In this document: positions 47,470 through 58,689 of the stretch, one piece after another
Numbering within the stretch: the first letter of the stretch is position 1
Layout: each line of letters starts with the position of its first letter
NCBI GenBank assembly: GCA_028554795.2
Contig: CM068839.1
Coordinates: 39,151,006-39,215,005, forward strand
Source: Sinohyriopsis cumingii
Taxonomy: Eukaryota; Mollusca; Bivalvia; Unionida; Unionidae
Reading direction: 5' to 3'
DNA length: 64,000 nucleotides
Position numbers and translations under genes: made by a program
The notes under the pieces: model-generated
What the model was told of the DNA's origin: nothing
The model's input: the letters and a program-made list of their open reading frames with translations, nothing else
Databases searched by the model: none

Positions 47470-48366
47470 CTGGTATGAGCTGTATTCTGAATTATATGGT
47501 GCAAATAAATGTATCTTGGTGATGTTGGTATCAAAGGTGACACTCTTTCTCTTCTTGATGGTGGGACTTGCATTCACTGTTTTAACTGGGACAGGACCTA
47601 AACCAGCCATCATGCTTAAGGTTTCATTAGAAAGGTGAATCACATCCACTGAGGAAACATCTGATTCTGATGGCTTGTCTGCAGCTTTTTCATTTTGTTC
47701 ACCCAGATCTCCTTCTTTAGATTTTATCTCAAAGGTTGGATCCTGGCCAGGCACTTCAGCTGCTTCAAGGGACTCCTTTCTGGCTTGATCTCCTTTTAGC
47801 TCAGCATTGTTAGCCTCATCTTTACTCCTCTCATATTCAGCTTTGCCAACCGATGGAATCTCAACACTTTCTGAAGATTTATTCGCTTTTAGCTGATGCC
47901 AACTGCTCATCAGCTTTTTATCTGTCAAGACTCGGCTAATGACATCATGGACCAGTGCATAGGCTTCATCTTTAAGAAGTTTCTCAAGTTCTTGGTCCAC
48001 ATTGGTACAATTTAAGTTTTTCTTGATCTTGCTACTTGTTTCTCTTTGCTCCTCTTCATGGATGTCAGCTACACCAGATTCTTCTTGTTTAGAAACAACT
48101 GGACTTTCTTGATCAGACAAAACATCAACATTGTTTTTAGCCTGCAATCTTGCTTCATTGTCAATCAGAGATTCTTTTGCATCTTCAAACTCTTTTGAAG
48201 GTTTGTTCCTTTTGGATGGTTCTCCTCTTTCCCTTTCCTCATTTTCATTTCCAACTTTTCTGCTGATTATTTCCATTATCTGACCCTTAGGATCTTCTAT
48301 AGTCTGTTCCTCATCTTTATTACTATTGATCTCCTTTTCTGAGCTGTGTCTTCTAGATGTTCCCTC
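47470..48366 (-). CDS. Unknown gene, exon 4 (anchoring helix and RVxF-like motif)
   Basis: Acceptor TTTCTTTTCAG, donor TACCAG|GTTAAT; 897 nt, phase 0 to 0, 299 residues. It starts EGTSRRHSSEKE. The segment LEKLLKDEAYALVHDVISRV, near the middle, has the small/aliphatic spacing of an amphipathic helix such as PKA-anchoring proteins use. Near the end KKRKSVTFDTN contains K-S-V-T-F, an RVxF-type protein phosphatase 1 docking match. The rest is acidic/basic low complexity. Both functional readings are inference from short motifs. Confidence 0.75.
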
Positions 48367-48910
48367 CTGAAAAGAAACAATATCTATATTAGCTTTCCCA
48401 CTTTTTAGGACCTTAATGTTTTCTCCATTGTTTGAATCCAAATGGTCTGCTAAAGATTCTCTTTATTTTTTTTCCCATGATTCATCTCTATTTGATTTTT
48501 GTTGAAAACCACATCATCCATAACTGAGTTTGCTTTTTGATGTATTTGATTTGCCCATGATCTGCGTTAAAGGTTTCATTTTCTTTCCTTCTCAACTACT
48601 TTCTCTCTCTATGACCTCTTTGCTTTTTAATAACTAGAATGCCCTGAATTTCCGATTTTTCTTGGATATCTATGTACTGTTTATCATCTACATCTAATGT
48701 TATTTCTTTCCCTTTACAAATTTTCTCTCTGTCATCCCTTTGCTCTTCAATATTCTATTACAATTTTGATTTTCCTTTAATGACCATTTTCTGCATATTA
48801 TCTACTTGAGATGATGTTCTATCTTTCCTATCTCTACATTTTTTCTCATTTTCATCCCTTTGCTTCTTCCTACCATCAATATCCTGCACTTGTGATTTCA
48901 CTGTGCTCAC
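48367..48910 (-). pseudogene. Intron that still looks like coding sequence
   Basis: After the exon-3 donor the same frame continues with exon-like composition for 50 codons to TAA-TAG at about 48,755-48,760. It then resumes in frame with a second copy of the same theme: QRDENEKKC at about 48,850 is echoed by QRDDREKIC near 48,725. Later pieces are frameshifted, and the last stretch before the acceptor TTTCTTTTCAG is again in the frame of exon 4. This fits former exon sequence now spliced out. A retained intron would truncate the protein. Confidence 0.6.
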
Positions 48911-49419
48911 CTTGTCTTCATTTTCATCCTCAAGCTGAGTCTTGCTCATGGCTTTCCTTGATTTTCTCTCATGCACATCAGATTCATTAATGGTGTTAAG
49001 CTCACTCCTGAAATCAGAAGAAGCCTTCTTCTCTGGGACTGCCTCTATATCAAGATCTGCTGGATTTCCTTCATCTTCTTTTTCCACACTCTTGAGAACA
49101 GAAGTCCTGGATTCTTCCTCCTCATGCTTGTCCATCCCAGCAACTTCTCCAAAGAGTCTCTTTTCTTTTACCTTCTCCACATTCCCTTCAGCTTTCTTCT
49201 TCTCATGTTTATCTCTCCTTGAAACTCTTCCTTTAGATCTCTTTTCATTGGAATGGCCACTGCTCTCCTCATTTTCCCCATCTCTCCTCCTTCTGGGCTC
49301 CTCATTTTCTTTTACTGTGATGATTCTGTTATATCTTTCCCTAACATCCTTACCCTGTTTGCTGCCTCCTGCAAAATTATTTTCTCCAGCAACAGCATGA
49401 TTTTGTCTGTAACCTGGTT
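48911..49419 (-). CDS. Unknown gene, exon 3 (charged region)
   Basis: Acceptor TTTTATTGCAG, donor GACAAG|GTGAGC; 509 nt, phase 1 to phase 0. It encodes 169 residues dominated by Glu, Lys, Arg and Asp (ENEEPRRRRDGENEE, VSRRDKHEKKKAEG, GMDKHEEEE), likely disordered or single-helix. The frame stays open past the donor to a stop at 48758-48760. I prefer the donor because it joins in phase 0 with the next acceptor and keeps all later exons in frame. Confidence 0.72.
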
Positions 49420-50587
49420 CTGCAATAAAACGTACAAGCCAGACTAGGTACACGTTGAAGTATTTTTTGAGAGTAACTCTATTTTAAATGTACACAAAGA
49501 AAAAACTGTTGAAAAAACACCGTTCACCAAAAATAATACTGGACAATATTGATGAGGTACTTGCAGACATTTTATGGTAAGAACGTCCAACATTCTCATG
49601 AGGCAAACTTTGAAAATAAGAGAAAATTTATCAAACTTCACACACATTTCCTGAAAGCAGCTTTTTAAATATAATCGGAAATGAATCTCCTATGATCTTT
49701 GACAACAATTCAATCACGATTCAAGATACCAGCCAGCATAAAAAAGATTTGCCAGTAATTGTTTAAACTTATTTATGCATAAGTGCATGTTGTAATAAAG
49801 TGTAACAAAATCAATAGATCCATTAATTTATTTCAACATTATCAAATATATATGTGCAGCTAGCAAATACATGTACATATTGTATACAATATGATGACAT
49901 TATAAAATAAAAATGATTCAATTATCAGGAAAACTTATTAAACTGGAAACACATACACTAAAAATGAAGGTGTCCATATTAATGAGGTTCCACTGTATAT
50001 AATACGGGACTGTCCAACTATTAACTAAAATGAAGCTATTCAACTGAAATGATGAGAAACTCAAACATTTCCTTGTCCACCCATTATGCTGACAGCTATT
50101 ATAATGTACATTTCATACTTCACTCAACTTTGTTATATCTGTTGATCATCATTTACTTCATGATTTAGTTTGTAAAAAAAGTCTTTGTTGAATATATCTT
50201 TGAGTTTCAATAAAACATCACTAACACTGTCATAATAACATTTCCTACCGTAACATAATAAAAAAAATTATACTGAAACCGAACATACAAATGAGCTGCT
50301 TTTCAAGGATCTACAATAGTTAACAAGCTGCCATATTTTCTTTACAATAACATGTTACCAAAGGTTATAATAAAAACATGTTTAAAGGTAAACACTATAG
50401 TTTTAAGAAATTTGTATCAGCATTTAATACCACCATATAATTAAACTGCCCTATAATTAAAAAAAAAATTAAATGACTGTACTAGCATATAACATGAACT
50501 GTGTTATAATGAGGGTGCCTTGTAGTGATGAAGTGCTGTATATCAATCATCTTTAAGTCATTCTATAATTCTTATGAATTATCTTAC
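49420..50587 (-). other. Intron, unique sequence
   Basis: AT-rich intron between exons 2 and 3. I see no feature in it. Confidence 0.5.
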
Positions 50588-50647
50588 TTTTGGACTTTTG
50601 TGGCTTCTTAAACTTGCATCCAGTACAACTACAGCAACAAGTTCCAT
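50588..50647 (-). CDS. Unknown gene, exon 2 (cysteine cluster)
   Basis: A 60-nt exon with acceptor TTTGTTTACAG and donor AAAA|GTAAGAT, phase 1 to phase 1. It encodes DGTCCCSCTGCKFKKPQKSK. Five cysteines in a C-C-C-x-C-x2-C cluster followed by basic residues could bind metal or be lipid-modified next to a membrane; neither can be decided. A (TA)n tract lies about 30 bp upstream of its acceptor. Confidence 0.75.
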
Positions 50648-50669
50648 CTGTAAACAAATAAATGAAAAA

Positions 50670-50700
<31 letters not shown>

Positions 50701-51249
50701 CACATGCATACACACATGTATTAAGTAATAACATGCAAGTCAAATTAATAAATAAAATCACTGAATTGAAAAAGATATATACATGTAGTTTTAAAGAAAC
50801 ATGATTTGTGAAAACTTCTGTGCCAATCTAAATATTTATATTACTAATTCAATTAATGTAAAAACAATTAAAATTACATTATTTTTGAAGAATGATTTTT
50901 ATTCCTTCCTTAGTAATGGGGAATATATTTATATTAGCAAGTTAGTAGCCTGATATATAACTAAATTCTGCTTTGCTTCATCTTCTTGTGTCGTTTCAGC
51001 AAAATGTCATTTAAATGCTATTTATGCAACTTCAGAGCATGGAAGTCTACACTGTCTATGATATGCAGCATCTGTAATACGTGGTGGGAGGAAGTCTGGG
51101 CTACCATATTAGCTAGTTAGTCACATAATGATTTACTAATTTATGCTTTTAACTAGTTAGTCACATACTGATTTGCTAACATATACTTTATTCTCTTCTT
51201 AAATCATATCAGGATAAATGTTTACTAAATACATGAAATGCACATTCAA

Positions 51250-53470
51250 AGCCATAGTCCATTTAGCATTGAAGGGAAGGAAAAAGAGAGTCAGTGAAGG
51301 AAGCCCCCTGCATGTCTGAGGTCAGAGCATGGCATTCATTGAGAACATGGCCTAGCCAACTCCATCTCATTGTGGCAGTGTGTGTAAGTCTCTATGCATC
51401 GGCACCTTTTAGACTCAATTGTGACACCCAGCAATCACCGTGTTATGAAGGCGATGGCCAGGATTGACAGAGTCACTGAACAGGGCTGCTTACTATACCA
51501 TGGCCAGGCTTTGACGGGTTCAGCCAATTTACTCCTGTTATGATGTGTCACGTGTGCGAGCCACGTCTCTCAAACCTTGTCATACCCTCCCTTTCTGGAT
51601 GACCCAGTTAGGTCCATTGTTACTTTGGAGAAAAAATAGAGAAAGTTTAGAGGCAGACAGCTCAGGAACTGCGCATCCACCTTTCCGCTCAACCCACATA
51701 GGTGTTTGGAACCATTCAGACCCTGCCAGAGTGAAGGGATGTTAAGCAGCCTCAGGACAATGGATCTTCTCAGTCACATGTGCACCAGCATTGATTCCTA
51801 GGAGCAATTGTGCAGAGGTGGTTGAACTTAATTTTGAGCTCACTGGATCTCCCTATCTCCTCAGAAAGGAGGTAGGGGGAAGCCAGGTAATTTGGAAGGG
51901 CTTTAGGTTTTGTTAATCAACAATCCCCTCCCCTCTCTTCATCTCCCCTCTTCACAGAGGCACTGTCAGATCACAAGAAGAAGAATGCCTTTCTACAATA
52001 GGAGATATGATCACTCACCAAAAAAGAAACAGAAAACTTTGTAAAAAGTCGGTGGATATTGTGAAAAAATCACAATCCCCAGGGTGTTATTCAAGGCTGT
52101 TTCTTTTTCTGAACGCCAACCAATTCAAGATGAACATGGTGACTTCAATCCTCCTCTCCATCTGATGGAACAAGCATGCCATCAGTCTCAATACGACCAA
52201 AGCATACTTTTACATCCCTATCCACTCTGTGTCACAAACTTATTCTCCATCTTTTTGCTTACTGCAACACAGTTTGTCAGTTCAAAGTTCTCATTTTGAC
52301 CTTAACATTAGCCCTTGGGCTTTTACCGAGATTATGGATTACATTGGCACCTTGTTCAAAATGACGTCATCTACAACAACAGCAGTGTACCTGATGATAT
52401 CCTCCAGAAACATTTGGTAAGTTCTATTCTACCCTGAGGCAGGAATGATTTCTCTTTTACATCATCTAGGCTTTCTAGTGACTTGGGAAAAGTCAGCCCT
52501 TCTTCCATCCCAGAATTGTTGTCTATCTGGACATGGAATTTTTAATCAACTGGAATCTAGTGCAACTTCCTCCTGTTCGATCATTCCAGCATCAGTGTAG
52601 TCTGATAAATCAACCCCTCAAATCTGTGTTGATAATGATGGACAATATGTGGGTCTGATATCACCTATTCATTCAAATGTTCAATTTTGCTGCACACTTT
52701 AGACACTTACCAGTATTTGGTAACAGCCACATCTAGTGCAAAATTCAAAATGGCCATAGGACACTGGTGGTCTTTTTTTACCCCAACCCTCCTCTTCTTC
52801 TACATGCTTGGCCTGTATTCAGGCAACCTTGTCAGACAAAGTATTCAATCCTTTGATTGTCGAGAGAATGTTGAGAGCAAGAAAGCCCTCCAATCTGAAG
52901 GCTTACATCATCCCTCTGTGTGCCTCAATCCCTGAGCTGGCTGCCTTTTTATTGATAGCTTTAACGTCTGCATGGTGGTTAAGCAAGCTGTATGCCCTTT
53001 ATGTTGACCCAACCTCTCTTCAGTTCAGATCAGATGGTTTAATGGGTCTCTTGACACAACCATTCTTTGTAACCCAAAAACAGCTACTACTGTCAGCAAA
53101 CAGAGAGTCATCTCTAGCTCGCTTTTTTCCATTAGACAGGTTGAGAAAGCAGCCATACAAGATCCTGTTCATGCTATCAAGTATTACATGAAATGCACAG
53201 AAACCAGTAGTGGCACATGCAAACACCTCTTCCTTCCGATGTGACAAAGATTACTGCTCAGAAGCTTCAAGCCATCTCTGAGTCTTGTGTGCAAGTGCAA
53301 CGTTTTGATCCAAGATATAATAGAAGCTGTTGGCTGGCAAGCAGAGTCAACCATTCTTGATCATCATCTCAGAGATTTAGTGCTCACAGAGGCAAACTTT
53401 GAATCAAGTAGATGACAGGACACATGGCCACTAGACCCAAATAGATCAATCATAATAACCTGTTAGCTTC
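51250..53470 (+). mobile_element. Decayed DIRS-like tyrosine-recombinase retroelement
   Basis: Plus-strand frames give, in order, an RT block AYFYIPIHSVSQT near 52,210 followed by LNISPWAFTEIMDYIGTLF near 52,310, and then a tyrosine-recombinase-like block: SIPELAAFLLIALTSAWWLS, KLYALYVDPTSLQF and a QPFFVTQKQ segment (52,930-53,090). Known: DIRS elements encode an RT of the D-A-Y-F-H-I-P-I-H type and a recombinase with an A-T-S-A-R-R-x-S-E-L-x-A-L box where the Arg is catalytic. Here that Arg position reads Trp. Stops and frame changes abound, and boundaries are approximate because terminal repeats were not identified. It lies antisense in the first intron of the minus-strand gene. Confidence 0.68.
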
Positions 53471-54047
53471 AATGGATTTGCCAGTGAAACTATGTAGGTA
53501 AGAAGATTTCTATATTTATCTTCTTAGCCATTTGTTAGGGTCACAGGTCAAGTGACCCCAAGTTGTTGCGATCTAATTAGGTGAATGGGTTATCATTCAC
53601 ATGAGGATACAGTGATCCTTCCCTAGAAGGATACCCAAGGTAGAGGTCAGATGCTCTGCATCTCATCCTCATATTACTTATTCTCCTAATGTATTGTGAT
53701 TGGAAAAATGTAATCAAAGGAGAAAGAAACTTTTTAAGTAAATTATATTACTCCAAAAATATTTACCATTATCCAATTACATTATTTAAAAACCCTCCCA
53801 ACCACACCACCATGTGAACATCCTCATTAGTATTTCACTCAGCTAAAAACTAGTGACACCTTGTGGTGCCAAGGGGAGTTAATGGCCAAGAGTTATTGCC
53901 ATCTATCTATTGATATATACAGAAAAAGATGATTTTCATCTTTTAGTAGGGCTGGATTCAAGAGGTAGCAGGCTACCATTCCTAATGTAATGTGATTAAG
54001 GATTCTCAAAGAAAACATAATTTTCCTAAAAATGTGCTTTCTCTCCC

Positions 54048-54088
<41 letters not shown>

Positions 54089-54394
54089 CATACACAGTGA
54101 AAATTCCCTGTACGTCTGCAAAATCAAAGCAGTGAAGTAGTCCCTATTTAAATCAGAGTTCCATGTATCACGGGTCTAAAAGTTAGTGATTGGTGAACAT
54201 GTAAATTGTTATATATTTAACTTGTATTTGTTAGTTTTTCTCTATGATTACAGATTATGCATAATTGTATTTTGGACTTGATGTTGTCCAAAATCAAGAT
54301 CACTGTGAACCTGACTAGGGACATTGATGTTTTTATTCTGTAAACAAATAGTGCATAGCTAACATTTCTCAAAAAAGTTTGGCTAAATATTAGG
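53471..54394. other. Intron, unique sequence with (GT)n
   Basis: A (GT)n tract lies at about 54,053-54,087. AGGTCACAGGTCAAGTGACC near 53,540 is a partial palindrome that may belong to the end of the DIRS-like element. Nothing else is recognised. Confidence 0.5.
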
Positions 54395-55065
54395 ACAATA
54401 ATAATAATAATAATGAGGACTTTGTATAGCTAATAATCTTTAGAAGCTCTAAGCCCTGTCCAACATTAGACAACACCTATAAGAAAAAAAAAAACATATA
54501 ATAATATTATTACAAAAACAAACAACATGAAATTAGAAAAACTTAAAAAAATAAAAAAACATGCTGAGAATATTTCAGGTAGGAAACATTATTAGGTCTT
54601 TAAGTTTGTTCTTGCAATCGAAATAAGTGTGTTTTGAGAGCCCTCTTGAATGTGATCACTGTGTCTTTGTGTCTAAGTTCAGTGGGCAATTCATTCCACG
54701 TTGCTGGGCCCTGGTATGCAAAAGAACGCTGTCCATATGACTTTGTTTTCATAGTGGGAATAATGAGTATACTATTGTCAGAAGAGGAGCGTAAGTATCT
54801 TGCTGGTGTGTACACAAGGGTGAGGTCGGATAGGTATGTTGGACTAGAGTCCAACAGTGAAACGTAGCACAGAGAACAAATTTTATGTTTGATTCTCGAT
54901 CGAATGGATAGCCAGTGTAGGGTACAGAGCAGCGAGGAGGTGTGCTCTGATCGTGGTACTCTAAGTATGATCCAAGCAGGTGTGTTTTGAACTTTTTGAA
55001 GTTTCTGGAGCAGATATTGAGATGAACCAGATATAACTGAGTAACAATAATGCAAAATTTAACTA
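54395..55065 (-). mobile_element. LINE 3' end with C-terminal RT frame
   Basis: A 151-codon frame contains LQKLQKVQNT, LHWLSIRSRIKHKICSLCY, YTPARYLRSSSDN, KSYGQRSFAYQGPATWNELP and TFKRALKTHLF, the standard C-terminal region of Jockey/CR1/L2-type LINEs. It is followed by the 3' UTR and (AAT)n tail at 54,397-54,415 that recurs at 1.0 kb. This piece is nearly intact, so it is among the youngest LINE copies here. It is 5' truncated near 55,065. Confidence 0.85.
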
Positions 55066-55177
55066 AAATAAATATAACCTGACTGCCGCCTTTCTGTCGT
55101 TTGAGTGTATGAAAGAAGATATTTGTATGGGAAATATAGGTATTATGTACGAATTGAAATATAAGATACGACATACC

Positions 55178-55362
55178 CAGGGCCGGCGCTACCATATAGG
55201 CAAACTAGGCAGCCACCTAGGGCGCTGATTTCAAGGGGGCGCATTTTAAAAAAAAATGTATCGTTTATAAATTCTGAAATTGATATTTCCGGGGTGGGGG
55301 GCGCCAGAATCTAACCTTGCTTAGGGCGCCAGATAATCTGGCCGGGTCTGGCGCCGGCACTG
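55178..55362. mobile_element. hAT-like MITE, 185 bp, with 8-bp target duplication
   Basis: The left end is CAGGGCCGGCGC and the right end GCGCCGGCACTG, an inverted pair with one mismatch. The perfect direct repeat GACATACC flanks it (55170-55177 and 55363-55370). Known: CAGGG-type termini and 8-bp duplications mark hAT elements. It has no coding capacity, so it is non-autonomous. It lies in the first intron, about 500 bp from exon 1 of the minus-strand gene. Confidence 0.88.
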
Positions 55363-55853
55363 GACATACCATACATGAGATGTATACGAAGTTACTTAGT
55401 TACCTCCAACTTAATATGCTTGTGTGCCGAACTGAGTATATTTCCTGTCGGTGTTTTCCCAAGCTTTGTTTATAAATGACGACACAGTCGTGGTTTTTTT
55501 AAATTTATAGTACAAGGTCTTCCCAACAGCAATCGCTCTCCCTGTTAAATCATAGCGCGCGACAGAAACCGGTGGTTGCGTCTAAAAATGTATGTCATCA
55601 ATGAATTTGCGTTTAGCATTTCTCCAGAAATTTATACAATAATATTCAGTGTAATTTTTATGCACAAGGAGCGAAATAAACTGAATAAACCCAATTTAGA
55701 GGTATATGTAATCAGATTCTCCAAAATTACACCAATTACTGCAAAAAGCGACTCAGAGCGCGTACATGACATGCGAGTTGTACTACATACAGTACTGTAT
55801 TGCGGAATACCACCAATTTCACATTGATGCTACTGCAATGTTTAAATTCTTAC

Positions 55854-55956
55854 CTTCTCCCCTGCAAAGTATGATGTCTCTGAAGCGCCTCAGGTGTTCG
55901 ATCGCAGTGACTGCGGTGTTTTCTACATTTATTTGATTTTCATTCACATAACTCAT
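55854..55956 (-). CDS. Unknown gene, exon 1 (start codon)
   Basis: ATG at 55956 opens 34 residues (MSYVNENQINVENTAV...), and the donor GAAG|GTAAGAA leaves phase 1. The AIEHLRRFRDIIL part could form a helix. No in-frame ATG is seen just upstream. The surrounding 500 bp is richer in CpG than the rest of the window, as expected near an animal promoter. Confidence 0.75.
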
Positions 55957-56314
55957 AATTTAGATCGAACGTTAATAAAGTTTCCATCTTGGCGGATGAG
56001 AATCGGTTGACTTGTACAGTAGTACAGACGATATTATGACGTCAGAGAAAGACGGCTTTACTTTCTCTCAGTATTTGTTGCCAATGAAAGTAAAATAGAT
56101 TAGATACCCAGTCTCAAATATTAGTTTCTGCTTTGTTTTTACCGACTAAGCCGATTGTGGAATAGTCTGGTTCCCTTACCTCTCTCCACTCTGTTACCCT
56201 TTGTTCTAACGAGTTTGATATGTTTACCTATTCGCCTGTGGATACTGTTAATTCGCTATATAAATAAAATAAATAAATAAAAATAAAATTTTTAAAAAAT
56301 TTAAACTAATTCAA
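55957..56314. promoter_or_regulatory. Probable promoter region of the minus-strand gene
   Basis: This sequence lies directly upstream of the start codon. The stretch 55,540-56,050 contains many CpGs (GCGCGCGAC, GATCGAACG, GACGTCAG) in an otherwise CpG-poor window. A TGACGTCA-like site (TATGACGTCAG) lies near 56,036. No TATA box is asserted, and the transcription start is unknown. Confidence 0.4.
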
Positions 56315-57423
56315 ATGTTGATTTGCCTAGTTCACGTATCAAACAAAATGTACTGCAATGTTTATGGAAAACATTATTTGCAGATTCTATTCTGTGATAA
56401 TGACATTAATGTAAGCATTAACATTGATGGGAAGATGACCCAAGTTGTAGAGAGTGACATGCAATTAATTCACGTGTTTGATGTGGATACATGTCTAAAT
56501 TTGAATTCAACTAAATTTACGATACAACGCAAAGATGTCGTCAGCTTTACCAGGTCAATATACAACCATTTCTCAGACACAGTTTGTGGTGAATAAAGAT
56601 ACATACAAACCATTTTTATAGTGTGATTTGTGTATAACCGCTGTTTTCCTTTTTCTAGGTTTTCACATTTTCATTTTGATGTCTGTTTTCTTTATTTCAT
56701 TTCTTAATGTACTCTTTTTAACGATGTTTCTAATCTTCAGAAGTGTTGCTGAACTCGGTTACTTCTTTATCCTCTCCACACATGGCCTATATCTAGTTAA
56801 ATTTCAATATTTTTCATTATTTGCAAGCAGCATGGTATGTCTTACTACACTTAATATTTCTAACAACTTCACATCATTTTATCTTCCAAATTGCAAAGAC
56901 CAAAAAGAAGATGAAACTGAGAATTGAGCAGTTCCTGGACATGTCACTTTACAAAAGACAAAAGATCCGCATAACTGGCTGGCATCTTGGGAAATGTTCA
57001 CAGCACCTAAAATAATACAGTCAGGAAGAAATTAAATGAGCTCAAATAACACTATGTATTATTTTATTGGTTATGGAGTGCTTATTTTTTTATTTTTTCC
57101 TTTGGTCAGAAGGTCAAAAGTATTTCTTCCCCAAACAGTGGTAAAAGATGTTGAAAATAACAATGAACAATCAACCATGCCACAAGGGAACATTACCATT
57201 ACTTTATCTTGCAACGGCGACGTCTAGACTGCGTCTAACCCAATAACCCAAAAACAAAAATATTATGACAGTCTTTCAATTGGTGTCAATTTGGCAAAAT
57301 ATTTTGATTGATGAATGATTTCGAGAGAAATAAAAATATAACCAACACAGGAGACCACTTTAAATGCAACATGCTTTTAACAGCTTTTTTTTTAATATAA
57401 AAAAAATACAAATTGTTCCCTGT
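56315..57423 (+). other. Region with unassigned small open frames
   Basis: A 93-codon frame (56315-56596; the first ATG-like start MLICLVHVSNKMYCNV) ends so that the stop overlaps AATAAA. A later hydrophobic frame (56,650-56,927) and a 63-codon frame (57,036-57,227) follow. KTKKKMKLRIEQFLDMSLYK near 56,900 looks coding-like. I recognise none of them and see no convincing splice chain. They could be remnants of a transposon or of a divergent gene. Confidence 0.25.
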
Positions 57424-58441
57424 TGTCACAGAATTAGGCAAAAAATAACTTGGTTTTGCCTTAGAACTATTTGACTATTTCTCGTTGTACGTGCGTACAA
57501 CGTTATCTAGGGTGAATAAGTGTTTTTCCAGGTAAGCGACTGTCTTAACATGCATCTCGCCAGAAATTACTTGCGACCAAGGGACATTAATAACATGATA
57601 TGCACGGGTATTTTACCCTGACTTTTGTTGACTCTCCTACGGATTTAAGTAAGATCGATTTCTAAATCGACACTGGTAGTTTTGGATTACATCAAGAGTG
57701 TACACTCTCGATTGTTCTCCAGCCATAAGAGGCAGGGGCGGATTAAGGCTCACTGGTGCCCTAAGCACTGACAAATCTTGGTGCCCCCCTCCTTTCCACG
57801 TACACCTGGGAAGATAACCCTAGGGTGCACCATGATCAAGAAACAGAATATTATGATCAATTTGCACTAGTTTTATCAATTTTTTTTCACAAATCTTCAT
57901 TCTTTTTTTTCCCCACCCTTTTCTCAACTTTGTGGTGCCCCCTTTGGCCTTGGTGCCCTAAGCACGTGCTTAGTCTGCTTAATGGTTAATACGCCAATGC
58001 ATTGGGGTAAGTGTTAAATTTACATTTCATTTGATATGCGAAGCTTATTCGGTTTGTAATGTCTTATCGCGTAATTATTGTTCCAATTGCATTTTTATGT
58101 TCATAAGATTATTTTGAATCTTAGTTCTGTTCATCGGACTTCATATTCGAGATTATGTGAATCTCTCTTGTAGTGTAATAGTGTTTGAAGCGTATCTGCA
58201 GTCCATGAGGCTTCTTGGATCTGTACTTCATATTGATTTCATATTTTTGGTTTATTTTCAATGTGTGAATGTTGTATAGAGTGATTTAAGTAAATCGTAT
58301 GTTGACAGCGTTTGAGAATCATTGTATTTTTACATCATATATTTTTCTTCAATAATTCATTTCATAAATTTCCATCTTTCTCACATTGTGTTTGTCTTAT
58401 TCATTTAGTCCAAAGACCCACTCGGTTTCTATCCTGCGACA
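57424..58441 (+). repeat. 5' LTR, 1,018 bp including a nested MITE
   Basis: Starts TGTCACAGAATTAGGC and ends GCGACA just before the primer site. It matches the 3' LTR start (TGTCACATAATTAGGC) for over 300 bp and again after the insertions. Without the 267-bp nested element it would be about 750 bp. Confidence 0.85.
57733..57999. mobile_element. hAT-like MITE inserted in the 5' LTR
   Basis: Starts CAGGGGCGGATTAAG and ends TTAATACGCCAATG, a degenerate inverted match. Inside are two GGTGCCCTAAGCAC-type phrases. The 3' LTR lacks it (CCATAGGGGTAAG at the matching point), which proves insertion after the LTR copies formed. The flanking duplication is imperfect. Confidence 0.75.
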
Positions 58442-58442
58442 A

Positions 58443-58457
58443 TGGTGTCAGAAGTGG
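58443..58457 (+). promoter_or_regulatory. Primer binding site of the LTR element
   Basis: TGGTGTCAGAAGTGG begins two bases after the LTR end. It would pair with a tRNA 3' end ...CCACTTCTGACACCA. Which tRNA is not decided. Confidence 0.8.
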
Positions 58458-58689
58458 CATCTTTGGATTAAGTGAATCGTCATCATATTGTTTGTGAAAG
58501 TCTACACCTATTGTTTATATTCGATTGTGACCTTCTTGACAAGATGATCTTCAAGTAGGTGTTTATTTTGTTTAGTTGTTCTAGGTCTGTGGGTCTAGTA
58601 TAAATACATATTCATTTTGTTTTGCTTGCCTTCATCATGAATATAAGGTTAGTTTCTTTTGTAAAATTTGATTTGTTTTATTGCTATTA

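Larger units (their letters stand above)
41210..55956 (-). other. Nine-exon gene of unknown family, 1,026 codons
   Basis: Exons, 5' to 3' on the minus strand: 55956-55854, 50647-50588, 49419-48911, 48366-47470, 46320-46293, 45287-45115, 44621-44381, 43372-43051, 41957-41210. Every intron is GT-AG, every junction phase agrees, and the lengths sum to 3,081 nt with one stop. Composition is charged and low in complexity, with a Cys cluster near the N terminus, a long Glu/Lys/Arg-rich middle, an amphipathic helix, an RVxF-like motif and a Pro-rich C terminus. I do not recognise the family. It converges on hemicentin from the other side of a roughly 8.4-kb gap. Confidence 0.85.

Noticed and set aside
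48942-49400. Plus-strand 152-codon Ser/Leu/Phe-rich frame
   Set aside because: It is the antisense shadow of the Glu/Lys-rich exon 3 of the minus-strand gene.
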